Source of the DNA: Lachnospiraceae bacterium
GTDB taxonomy: Bacteria > Bacillota > Clostridia > Lachnospirales > Lachnospiraceae
Length of the DNA stretch: 9,364 bases
NCBI GenBank assembly: GCA_900766925.1
Contig: CAAFXG010000088.1
Span: 1-9,364 of the forward strand
Direction: 5' to 3'
Shown: one piece after another, positions 1-7,185 of the stretch
How the letters are laid out: the number at the start of each line of letters is the position of its first letter
How positions within the stretch are numbered: position 1 is the stretch's first letter
Notes under the pieces: model-generated
Told to the model about the DNA's origin: nothing
What the model saw: only the letters and a program-made list of their open reading frames with translations
Database searches by the model: none
Program-made: the position numbers and the translations under genes

Positions 1-819
1 CATTAGCTTTGTATCGAAGAACGACATCGGCAACTTCAGCAATTTTATGAAAAAGTCACTTACCAATGAAATGTTTATCCGCATGGAGATATGAAGCAGC
101 AACCAACGGCGAATGAAGTCTGTTGCGGTACGTCCAGTGACAATCATCAGTTCTCCCAATAGGACAAGCCATATAAGCCCTATGTCATTATACTTTATTC
201 CAATATCAACGATTGCCTGAGTTAAAAAAGGCATGATGAGTTGTAGCAAACACCCAAGTGCCAGTCCTAATATAATAAGAGTGAAGTATTTTCTATATTG
301 CATCAAATACCCCAAAAGAAACCGAAAAGATCGTTTTTGTATAGTATTATCACAATTCTTGCCATCAAAGTTTTTTCCAGGAGTCAACTGCATTGCTGTT
401 CCACTTGGTTCTCCATCTGTCATCGAACTTATCCAATGACTTTCAAACTCTTTTCGAGTATATGTTACCAATCCCTTTCCAGGATCTGCAATTCTGTAGC
501 GTTTCCCATTTTTTGAGATACCATAAAGAACTACGAAATGATTTTGATTCCAATGAAGGATACATGGCAGGGCGATTTTATTTAGTTCGTCAGTGGATGC
601 AGCCACAGTCATTACATTTAATCCAACACTTTTTGCCCCATCCGTAATCCCAAGCATTGATATTCCTGCAATATTCGCATGACAGAAGCCATCAAGATAT
701 TCAAGACTATAATTCTTCCCATAGTGACGGCATATCATCGCAAGACACGACACTCCACACTGCATGGAGTCATGCTGTTTCACCCATTTAAATTTATTGG
801 TATTAAAAATCCACATCAT
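1..819 (-). CDS. Peptidase-containing ABC exporter (C39 leader peptidase), N-terminal part, runs off left edge
   Basis: The first 273 residues of an inner-membrane exporter that removes double-glycine leaders from small peptides and exports them using ATP. Residues about 10-130 are a C39 cysteine-peptidase domain with all catalytic features visible: the QxDxxxCG motif (Gln15, Asp17, catalytic Cys21, Gly22), the histidine in WNQNHFVVL (His94) and the aspartate in IADPGKG (Asp112). The transmembrane domain follows, with the first helices near 178-205 and 213-230. The rest of the membrane domain and the ATPase lie outside the window. The start is ATGATG; its first ATG forms an ATGA overlap with the receptor stop codon, which points to translational coupling. 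The two double-glycine precursors in the same operon are the obvious substrates. No HlyD-like adaptor or TolC-like protein is visible; they could lie further left. The domain assignment is secure; the substrate match is inferred. Confidence 0.93.
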   Translation of the reverse strand, partial: MMWIFNTNKFKWVKQHDSMQCGVSCLAMICRHYGKNYSLEYLDGFCHANIAGISMLGITDGAKSVGLNVMTVAASTDELNKIALPCILHWNQNHFVVLYGISKNGKRYRIADPGKGLVTYTRKEFESHWISSMTDGEPSGTAMQLTPGKNFDGKNCDNTIQKRSFRFLLGYLMQYRKYFTLIILGLALGCLLQLIMPFLTQAIVDIGIKYNDIGLIWLVLLGELMIVTGRTATDFIRRWLLLHISMRINISLVSDFFIKLLKLPMSFFDTKLM

Positions 820-3401
820 TTTTTGAGGTATATTGAAATCATAAATTCACGTCCACGGAGTTTTCTTGATCGTTCATATTGCGATACGGTACCATACGAG
901 GTATAACTGTACTCTTTTTTATTAAGCAAGTTAGTGATTGAAGCAGAAACCTCTATACGTTTGCTTATGTTGAAAGTAAGTTTTGTGTCAAGCATAAACA
1001 TTTTTTTGTAGTGTTCTTCTTCAATCTGATTACGATAAAATTCACCTCCTGTAGTCCATGTTATTAAGGAACATGGTGTGAATGTCACACTTCCTGAATA
1101 AAAGAAACTGTTGGAACTGCGACTTGGCATATCGGAGATTTTCAACATAGATTTTTCCCATGAAAAACGAAAATTCCAATTCAATAATGTCGAAATGTTG
1201 CCATTAACGAAAGGCGACAATGAAAATGAATCATTATTATAATCAGTCTTGATACCTTGCGATAACAAACTATTTCCCATTTTCCTATAGTTTCCTTTCA
1301 AGCCTATTGCACCTCTCATGAAATCAAGGGTTTTACTTATGTTAAGATACGCCAAAGCATTACGTGAATCTGACGGTTGGGATTTATAGGAATAGAAAAC
1401 ATAATCATCTATAATATTCTGCACAGTCCCGAATTTCGATTTATTCCAGCCATAACTTCCCATAGCCATCACGAATATTCCACTTGGTGCATTCCTATAA
1501 TTAAATGTTGCAGAAATGGTTTGTCCGGAGGAAGTATAATAGTCATCAATTCCTGAACTGAAGGATCTATAATCAGTGAGTATGGAAGAGGTATGAATGT
1601 CATGCAATGATGCCGGAGAACGTCTTGCACTTCCACGTAAGGTAAGCGACATCCGTGGTGTAAAACGAAACCTTGCTGCAAGAGAAGGCGAAAGAAAAAA
1701 CTCTGTGCGATTGCTCATAACTCCAGAAAAGAAATAAGAATATAGATTAACTGGAATGTTAAGGGTAAGTTCAAGTTTCTTGTTACTCCACTCAAATTTT
1801 GGGGATACAAATACACGCAGATAATCAGTAGTAAGAGCCTCTGCTCCTACCAATTCTGACATATCCACGCCGAAGAGTTCTGTATCAAGTTTTCTGAAAT
1901 ATCCCGACAACCCTGCATCAAGAGATAGCAGGACCTTATTGAATACAAAACCAAGTGAAGCTTTTTCGTCAGTGTAAAAAGAATGTTGCTTAATATTTTG
2001 CCCGTAACTCTGTCCATCGTGGTCTACTGTCAGCTTCTCTGGCAATGAATTCCATTCATTACGGCTTGTGAAAGTGACAAGTTTGTTATTACCGAAGCGT
2101 TTGATTACTTTCAAGAGATTGCTTACGGAGTATTCCGGCATTTTGGCAAACTGTGTATTGGATAATGAACCTGTGGTATTCAATGTTAAATCATTCCATG
2201 ATAAATCAGTGGATAAAGTATTGTTGAGAAAATATGTTTTTTCATTTGCTTCATATACGAACTTTCCAGTTATGGCATCTCTATGAGAGAGCGAGTTTTT
2301 GTCTTCAAATATGATTTTATCACCCGATTCAAGAAAATAGGTCGTTGAACTTGCACCCTGTGCCGAAACGCGGTCGTTGTTATAGTCAACCTGTGCTCTA
2401 AATTCTTTCCCTTTTGTAGTTTTCAGCAAGTGACTTGAAGACACCATCCATGAGCGATTGAAATAACTTCTGTTTCTTTGTAAGTTTGGCGTAGTAGGAA
2501 TTGACAGAGAAACATATCCACCTATAGTTTCATTCTGCCTGTCGGAAATGAAATCCATAAGCTGATCCGACAAATTTTGCCCAACATTATTTCCTTTGAA
2601 TGTAGTTATCATTTGGTACTTTCCTGTAACCATCATGGTGAAGATGTCTCCCTGCCAATGTAATCCTTTCGGCTGTTCTGAGAAGCCACCTGCCAATGTG
2701 CCATGAACAAGAAGCGTTGCCTTTGACTTATTCTTCATCTTCAGATTGATAGCGGCTTGGTCAGAAAAACTCAATCCGCGAAGTACCTGCATCGGCTGGT
2801 GATTTTCCATGACTTCCACCGCACCGATGTCATCGTAAGATATGCCGTTTGTTGCAATTCCGTACTTTCCACCTAAAAGGTCATTTCCCTCAATATAAAA
2901 CTTATTTATATCGATTCCCTGATATTGTATCTTACCACTATTCGCTACATCAATACCCGGCATGCGTTTCAACACATCCCCAATAGTACGATCCTGTCTC
3001 TGAGCAAAGCTGCCCACATGATATGTAATGGTGTCACCATTCTCCCGTATGCGATCAGCTTTAATAACGACTTCCTGTAGTTGTAATGCTCCCTCTTCCA
3101 TCTTTATAACCAATGGCTTACCATCGAATAATAAAGGAGCCAGATATGGCTTATAACTAATCATTGTGGCGTTTATAGAAAGTTTCTCACTCGTTGAGGA
3201 TAGTCTGATGGCGAATCGTCCATCAGGAGCACTGGTGCCGTATGCCACTATCTTGCCATTGGCATCCTTTATCATAATATTTGCACCCGATATCGGAGAA
3301 TTATCAGATGCCTGAACAATAGAACCTGTTATCAGGTTCTCTGCAGAGACACTTAAAATGCCTGTTATTATTGTAAATATAAATACAAAAAATACTTTCA
3401 T
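816..3401 (-). CDS. TonB-dependent receptor with carboxypeptidase-regulatory-like N-terminal domain
   Basis: An 861-aa outer-membrane beta-barrel protein. A signal peptide (residues 1-20, ending SVSA) precedes a CarboxypepD_reg-like beta domain (about 22-105). A TonB-box-like linker LQEVVIKADRI begins near 108. A plug domain follows (about 115-225; GDVLKRMPGIDV and FYIEGNDLLGGKYG are typical), then a long barrel to the C-terminus rich in alternating aromatic/polar strands. There is no SusD-like lipoprotein next door, so this is not a glycan-utilisation SusC/SusD pair. It lies 14 bp after the GLPGLI gene and overlaps the C39 exporter start by 4 bp, so it is embedded in the peptide-export operon. 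By family, such proteins import ligands using TonB energy. Here the cargo could be the exported peptide, either for recapture or for passage out, but this is inference. The C-terminus is ISIYLKK and lacks the usual terminal aromatic residue. Confidence 0.9.
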   Translation of the reverse strand: MKVFFVFIFTIITGILSVSAENLITGSIVQASDNSPISGANIMIKDANGKIVAYGTSAPDGRFAIRLSSTSEKLSINATMISYKPYLAPLLFDGKPLVIKMEEGALQLQEVVIKADRIRENGDTITYHVGSFAQRQDRTIGDVLKRMPGIDVANSGKIQYQGIDINKFYIEGNDLLGGKYGIATNGISYDDIGAVEVMENHQPMQVLRGLSFSDQAAINLKMKNKSKATLLVHGTLAGGFSEQPKGLHWQGDIFTMMVTGKYQMITTFKGNNVGQNLSDQLMDFISDRQNETIGGYVSLSIPTTPNLQRNRSYFNRSWMVSSSHLLKTTKGKEFRAQVDYNNDRVSAQGASSTTYFLESGDKIIFEDKNSLSHRDAITGKFVYEANEKTYFLNNTLSTDLSWNDLTLNTTGSLSNTQFAKMPEYSVSNLLKVIKRFGNNKLVTFTSRNEWNSLPEKLTVDHDGQSYGQNIKQHSFYTDEKASLGFVFNKVLLSLDAGLSGYFRKLDTELFGVDMSELVGAEALTTDYLRVFVSPKFEWSNKKLELTLNIPVNLYSYFFSGVMSNRTEFFLSPSLAARFRFTPRMSLTLRGSARRSPASLHDIHTSSILTDYRSFSSGIDDYYTSSGQTISATFNYRNAPSGIFVMAMGSYGWNKSKFGTVQNIIDDYVFYSYKSQPSDSRNALAYLNISKTLDFMRGAIGLKGNYRKMGNSLLSQGIKTDYNNDSFSLSPFVNGNISTLLNWNFRFSWEKSMLKISDMPSRSSNSFFYSGSVTFTPCSLITWTTGGEFYRNQIEEEHYKKMFMLDTKLTFNISKRIEVSASITNLLNKKEYSYTSYGTVSQYERSRKLRGREFMISIYLKK

Positions 3402-3415
3402 TTCTTATAATGGTA

Positions 3416-4252
3416 TTATTTTGATACATGGGGATAATCCCTCTCCTGAAAATCATATTGAGCATCGGAGGGGACATTTTGGGCAGAGTTGCCATGCAAC
3501 GCATTCATAGAAAAAGCAAAATTACCTTTGATATATTCTTTATACATCTTTTGAAGATATTCCTGTCTAGACTTTAATTTGTAGGGTCTGCTTTTTATAT
3601 AGAGCCTTATACCTACAGGTTGTAAATTTTGGGTATAAAGACCTATTGTTTTATATGTATAATGGCTTTTTTTATCGTTTGCTTCGAGGACAAGGCCAGG
3701 CAACCCAAACAATTTCCACGGTCCTTCGTTTATGGGAATGTCGGGACAAAACCAAACATTCCAGATACGCCCTCTATAATTACATGTGGCAAGCTGGCAA
3801 TTATAGCCCATAATATCTTTTGTCTCTGATGTAAGTTCCCATGCAGGATGGTCTGTAGGTTCTATATACGAGTAAGCATCTCCTGCTATTTTCCTATATA
3901 CCATAGTTTCACCATCGTTAATATTGCGAAATAAAAATTCCCTTTCAATTCCACCAATGGGTTTATACTCTGATTGATCTGTGGGATTCATTTCCCGATG
4001 CAATTTTTCATACAGAGCATAATTAGTTTGCAAGAGAGAATCCGCCCACATTCTTTTAGTTGGATAAAACATGGCGGAAGTTTTACCGACTCTCAAAGTC
4101 ATAAGGTCAGAATAACTTCGATTCTCTATCGTATCTGTTACTGTAGTTTTAATATAATGGACTTCAAGTATCGCAGATTCCTTATTTTCAATAATTTGCG
4201 CTGCCACATTTAATGTTACAAGAAGTGACAGTAATAAACTAATATATTTCAT
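3416..4252 (-). CDS. GLPGLI family protein (canonical copy)
   Basis: A 278-aa secreted protein with a clear signal peptide (MKYISLLLSLLVTLNVAAQ, cleavage near residue 19), so it is probably periplasmic or on the outside of the outer membrane. The family signature GLPGLVLEA is at residues 183-191, preceded by the conserved block GRIWNVWFCPDIP (161-173) and GPWKL. The family is widespread in Bacteroidota and has no established biochemical role. Two cysteines (Cys152, Cys157) flank the block and Cys169 lies within it. The gene sits between a double-glycine precursor with its hairpin (upstream) and the TonB-dependent receptor (14 bp downstream), so a role with the peptide, such as immunity, chaperoning or receptor partnership, is plausible but unproven. 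It is a paralogue of the copy at 6143-6946, with the signature at identical residue numbers. Confidence 0.9.
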   Translation of the reverse strand: MKYISLLLSLLVTLNVAAQIIENKESAILEVHYIKTTVTDTIENRSYSDLMTLRVGKTSAMFYPTKRMWADSLLQTNYALYEKLHREMNPTDQSEYKPIGGIEREFLFRNINDGETMVYRKIAGDAYSYIEPTDHPAWELTSETKDIMGYNCQLATCNYRGRIWNVWFCPDIPINEGPWKLFGLPGLVLEANDKKSHYTYKTIGLYTQNLQPVGIRLYIKSRPYKLKSRQEYLQKMYKEYIKGNFAFSMNALHGNSAQNVPSDAQYDFQERDYPHVSK

Positions 4253-4282
4253 TGTATAAACATTATTTGCTAAATAAGTTAA

Positions 4283-4322
4283 GGTATAGGATGCTATTCA
4301 TTTCTGCACAGCATCCTACACC
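4283..4322 (-). promoter_or_regulatory. Stem-loop between precursor 1 and the GLPGLI gene (attenuator or mRNA-processing hairpin)
   Basis: The arms GGTGTAGGATGCT and AGCATCCTATACC (read on the minus strand) pair over 13 bp around a 14-nt loop. One pair is G-U in minus-strand RNA but an A-C mismatch in plus-strand RNA, so the fold favours the operon transcript. It starts 13 nt after the precursor stop codon and ends 30 nt before the next start codon. The downstream sequence TTAACTTATTT is only moderately U-rich. A leaky terminator or a 3'-end stabiliser that gives more precursor than exporter mRNA fits better than a full stop. Confidence 0.65.
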
Positions 4323-4335
4323 AAAATTTGTTTAA

Positions 4336-4515
4336 TTAAGCTGCTCCTGCGCACGCTTCAAAGCGATCTGCCCAATCATCCCAATAAGCATCTTCCAGTT
4401 CTTTGATGCCACTGTTCTGATGTGTATTGGCTTCATACTGAAGGAGAGTCATGCAGTCATACGCTGCTGCACCTCCATTGAGAGCAACCAGCTCAATAGA
4501 CATAATCTTTTTCAT
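4336..4515 (-). CDS. Double-glycine leader peptide precursor 1 (bacteriocin/pheromone-like, two cysteines)
   Basis: A 59-aa precursor. The leader MKKIMSIELVALNGG is 15 residues with the classic pattern: hydrophobic residues at -12, -7 and -4, Glu at -8, and Gly-Gly at -2/-1. The predicted mature peptide is 44 residues, starts AAAYDC, and has exactly two cysteines at core positions 6 and 40. Its C-terminal half is aromatic (AYWDDWADRFEAC), and its net charge is about -7. An ATG four codons further upstream (4527) is also in frame. The chosen ATG gives the same 15-residue leader as precursor 2. No clear Shine-Dalgarno sequence is present, as is common in this phylum. The gene lies 87 bp after the VKOR-thioredoxin gene and is followed by a hairpin. 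The C39 exporter in the same operon is the expected processing enzyme. The mature peptide's activity is unknown. Confidence 0.87.
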   Translation of the reverse strand: MKKIMSIELVALNGGAAAYDCMTLLQYEANTHQNSGIKELEDAYWDDWADRFEACAGAA

Positions 4516-4602
4516 GATTTTATCCATTACAAATTTTGTACACCTCTTGCACGCGGATGATTTTGCGTTTACAGGTCTAATGCCTGCTTCTCTATAATGA
4601 CG

Positions 4603-6126
4603 TCACTGTTTCCATTGCGACATATCAGCTATTATGAATTCGAGATCTCTTATAGTATATATTGAAGAAAGTAACCTGTTATTCAAGATAATCTGAGGAA
4701 ATATAGAAATATTCAGACGTTCAATTTGCGTATCGAAATCATTACATATTTTAGAAATTTGCACATCGTTAACAGCAGTCTTTTGTACACATTGCAAACT
4801 CTGAATCTGCACATTACTCCATAAATACAAATCTTGTGAAAATTTATTTTTATCAGAAATGTATTTTTGAACCCAAATCTTTATTTTTTCTGAATCATGC
4901 CTCGTCATTTTTCCAAGCACAACATTCCACCGAAATTGAACTCCTTTTTCTATCAGTAAAAGGAGTTCAAAAACAACTTTGCGACAATGTTTACAACTTG
5001 GCGATATAATTGTAGTAATATTTACTAAAGAGTTCTCTTTACCAAACCACATTGGTGTGATAATAGGTTCAATTTGAGAACTTTCCAATAATATTATCTT
5101 TGTTTTTCGTTTTAATTTTAGCAGTTGAATTGTTGTGTTTAATTGTTCCTGTTGATTCTGACGAGTACGTTCGCATAAATACAATAGATACAATATACAA
5201 ATACTTATCATTCCAAACACAATAATCACTCCCACGTTTACGAGATGTATCGGTAAACTCATAAATATAAATGCTTCTAAAAGAATACATATCAGGATCA
5301 TCAAGCATAATGGGCAAATTTTTCCAACTTTAATCTGACCATATACCGAATAGATTGCTATTGGTATAAAAACGATTACGGAAATTAGATATATTGTATT
5401 CAAAATATTAGTTGCCTCTAACACAAAAGAGATTATGATGCAAATAAATTGAGAGATGAAAAATGACAAAGCCATATTATTCATACTCAATCCATTCCAA
5501 CTGGCGTAAGAAGAATTCTCTACCGCATCACAATCAGTTATAGATGATCTATGACAAATCTTTTCAATGATGCCTATTGCTGATATGTTCCTGCGCCAAT
5601 ATGTACATAGACTTACAATAAAGCCAATGATAATGGGTAAAACATCGATAAATAAAATGTCCCATTGCCGCATAAGTATATGTGTGACAACTGCTACAAT
5701 AACCGTCAATAAAAATAATGACTTTTTATTGTTTGTCCATCCGTTTTTTACTGTACAAGCATTGGTATATATAACCACACCGTCCCATATACCCTCAAAA
5801 TAGTCTTTGTCTTTGATTTCCCATTTGCTGCTTTTCGGATTTAACACATTTAGGCAATTTGATTTAGTATCCCATTTAGATATAATTAGTGCCTCTTGGG
5901 ATCTCAAAACTATGTGAAGTAAAAAAGGTGATTTTAAATTCTTTAAATAATCCCAATCACATTGGCCAACCTGAACATGCAAGTTTGCATATTGTAATGT
6001 TTGTACAACAGACAACAAGTTAGGATATTGAGGAGAGGATTCCAAAAATATCCGGACATCATTTTCATTTATACCTTGTACAAACAAACGACTATATTTA
6101 ATAATTGTTTGGGATAATACATTCAT
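4603..6126 (-). CDS. VKOR-thioredoxin fusion with a degenerate C39-like N-terminal domain (disulfide-forming membrane protein)
   Basis: A 507-aa inner-membrane protein. Residues about 1-125 resemble a C39-peptidase fold (YPNLLSVVQTLQYANL, then SPFLLHIVL and LNVLNPKSSKW), but the catalytic Cys, His and Asp are all absent (the ADP motif reads LNP). About six membrane segments follow (roughly 136-316). They carry the vitamin K epoxide reductase features: loop cysteines Cys191 and Cys199, and the redox motif CPLC (Cys271, Cys274). The C-terminal periplasmic domain (about 345-507) is thioredoxin-like, with CKHC (Cys378, Cys381) and a likely cis-proline at Pro477. VKOR-Trx fusions oxidise cysteines to disulfides, passing electrons to quinone. 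Lying between two precursors that each carry two cysteines, this is the likely disulfide-installing enzyme. It starts 16 bp after the upstream GLPGLI gene. The dead C39-like domain may bind the leader, as C39-like domains of some exporters bind substrate; that is inference. Confidence 0.9.
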   Translation of the reverse strand: MNVLSQTIIKYSRLFVQGINENDVRIFLESSPQYPNLLSVVQTLQYANLHVQVGQCDWDYLKNLKSPFLLHIVLRSQEALIISKWDTKSNCLNVLNPKSSKWEIKDKDYFEGIWDGVVIYTNACTVKNGWTNNKKSLFLLTVIVAVVTHILMRQWDILFIDVLPIIIGFIVSLCTYWRRNISAIGIIEKICHRSSITDCDAVENSSYASWNGLSMNNMALSFFISQFICIIISFVLEATNILNTIYLISVIVFIPIAIYSVYGQIKVGKICPLCLMILICILLEAFIFMSLPIHLVNVGVIIVFGMISICILYLLYLCERTRQNQQEQLNTTIQLLKLKRKTKIILLESSQIEPIITPMWFGKENSLVNITTIISPSCKHCRKVVFELLLLIEKGVQFRWNVVLGKMTRHDSEKIKIWVQKYISDKNKFSQDLYLWSNVQIQSLQCVQKTAVNDVQISKICNDFDTQIERLNISIFPQIILNNRLLSSIYTIRDLEFIIADMSQWKQ

Positions 6127-6142
6127 GCTATTTAATTCAGAA

Positions 6143-6946
6143 CTATTTAAAATCTGGTTCTAATCCATCGAGATATCGAGTATCAATATTTGTTTGATCA
6201 TCGATACCAAGCTCGGAACGATATTTTGCGATGTTATTTTTTAAGCTTTTATATCTTATGCGAAGAAATTCTTTTCTTCGAGTGCTTTTCGCTTTTTCAC
6301 ACCAATCCAAAACAGAATTACCGCATTCATTTAGACTTAGCAACCTAAATATATATAATTCATCTTCATCTTTTGCTTCAATAATAAGCCCCGGTAGATT
6401 ACAAAGCTTCCATGGCCCATCTGACCAAGGCAAATCAGGACAAAACCAAACACTCCACAATCTTCCATGATAAGCACACTTTGCATTGATTACCGACATT
6501 CCGTTAATTATTTTCACACTATCCGTTATATTCCATACAAAATCTGCCATGGAGTCACAATACTGATAGTATTCCTTATCGCAATAATCTTTGACAATAA
6601 TAGACTTACTATCTTTGTATTTTGAAATCATAAAAGTGCTCCTGCGATGAGGATATGTCGCTGCACTGATACCGTCCTTTAACAAAGATGCGGTCAACAA
6701 CTCATCATACAGTTTCTCTCCATGAGGACTATTTATAATCGAATCCAATTCCCATGTATATTTGCTAAAACAAAACGAATGGTCATTGTATAATTCTAAA
6801 TAAAGAATATCATACCCTTTATTAGAATTAATACTGTCTTTCGTGTACTCAAAACCATAAATTGCTCTATATGTTCTGTTTGAGTTCTCTGCTGATAATT
6901 TAACAGCAAATACACAAATTATAAATGTCAATAATACTCTTTTCAT
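6143..6946 (-). CDS. GLPGLI family protein, diverged copy (NLPGLI)
   Basis: A 267-aa secreted protein with a signal peptide (MKRVLLTFIICVFAVKLSAE, cleavage near residue 19). The family block GRLWSVWFCPDLP is at 161-173, and NLPGLIIEA, with Asn replacing the first Gly of the signature, is at 183-191. These are exactly the residue numbers of the matching motifs in the copy at 3416-4252. The rest of the protein is much more diverged, and it is cysteine-rich (for example Cys59, Cys122, Cys130, Cys157, Cys169, Cys182, Cys208, Cys216). It follows precursor 2 and its hairpin, and precedes the VKOR-thioredoxin gene by 16 bp, so each precursor has its own GLPGLI neighbour. That pairing would fit peptide-specific immunity or a peptide-specific partner, but no function is established for the family. 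Confidence 0.87.
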   Translation of the reverse strand: MKRVLLTFIICVFAVKLSAENSNRTYRAIYGFEYTKDSINSNKGYDILYLELYNDHSFCFSKYTWELDSIINSPHGEKLYDELLTASLLKDGISAATYPHRRSTFMISKYKDSKSIIVKDYCDKEYYQYCDSMADFVWNITDSVKIINGMSVINAKCAYHGRLWSVWFCPDLPWSDGPWKLCNLPGLIIEAKDEDELYIFRLLSLNECGNSVLDWCEKAKSTRRKEFLRIRYKSLKNNIAKYRSELGIDDQTNIDTRYLDGLEPDFK

Positions 6947-6962
6947 AAAGATTATTCATAAT

Positions 6963-6994
6963 GTCTGTGCGGCAACTATGGTTGTCGCACAGAC
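6963..6994 (-). promoter_or_regulatory. Stem-loop between precursor 2 and the diverged GLPGLI gene
   Basis: A strong hairpin: a 9-bp outer stem (GTCTGTGCG with CGCACAGAC), one mismatched pair (A-C in minus-strand RNA), a 4-bp inner stem (CAAC with GTTG) and a 4-nt loop. It starts 20 nt after the precursor 2 stop and ends 16 nt before the next start codon. No U-tract follows, so a processing or stability element or an attenuator is more likely than a full terminator. Its position matches the hairpin after precursor 1, although the sequence differs. Confidence 0.62.
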
Positions 6995-7014
6995 TTGTAC
7001 TTTTGATTGTTAGT

Positions 7015-7185
7015 TTACCTACCTGTGCAATATTTGAGCCAACCATAAGATGCACCTTCAAGAGAACCTGCTGTTTGGTTATCAGCATCCTTAAAGATTT
7101 CCTTGAGCTGAGCACAATATTCTTCTACGGTTATCGAATCTCCACCTAAAAGATTAAGCAATTCATTGCTTGATAATTGTTTCAT
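7015..7185 (-). CDS. Double-glycine leader peptide precursor 2 (two cysteines)
   Basis: A 56-aa precursor, short enough to be missed by length-filtered gene callers. The leader MKQLSSNELLNLLGG matches the precursor 1 leader at 8 of 15 positions (Met1, Lys2, Ser6, Glu8, Leu9, Leu12, Gly14, Gly15) and fits the double-glycine consensus. The predicted mature peptide is 41 residues, starting DSITVEEYC, with exactly two cysteines at core positions 9 and 38, a LEGASYGWLKYC segment near its end, and a net charge of about -3. Shared with precursor 1 are a Tyr next to or one residue before the first Cys, a Gly-x-Leu-Glu-x-Ala-like stretch, then Tyr and Trp before the last Cys. It lies 109 bp after the DUF3244-like gene and is followed by a hairpin and a GLPGLI gene. 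It is likely exported and cleaved by the C39 exporter and oxidised by the VKOR-thioredoxin protein. Its biological activity is unknown. Confidence 0.85.
   Translation of the reverse strand: MKQLSSNELLNLLGGDSITVEEYCAQLKEIFKDADNQTAGSLEGASYGWLKYCTGR

Noticed and set aside
233..906. Several plus-strand ORFs of 68-84 codons near the left edge
   Set aside because: They are antisense to the C39 exporter, whose minus-strand frame is continuous with all catalytic motifs.
4516..4527. Upstream in-frame ATG for precursor 1 (63-aa version)
   Set aside because: It would give a 19-residue leader; starting four codons later gives the same 15-residue double-glycine leader as precursor 2. Not fully excluded.
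4528..4602. Possible promoter directly upstream of precursor 1
   Set aside because: Only an AAAATTTG near-match to TAnnTTTG is present, with no TTG-type -33 box at the right distance, and it nearly touches the start codon.
6900..7115. 71-codon minus-strand ORF overlapping precursor 2 and the hairpin
   Set aside because: It is out of frame with precursor 2, runs through the stem-loop and the GLPGLI start, and has no signal or domain pattern; the double-glycine frame is far better.
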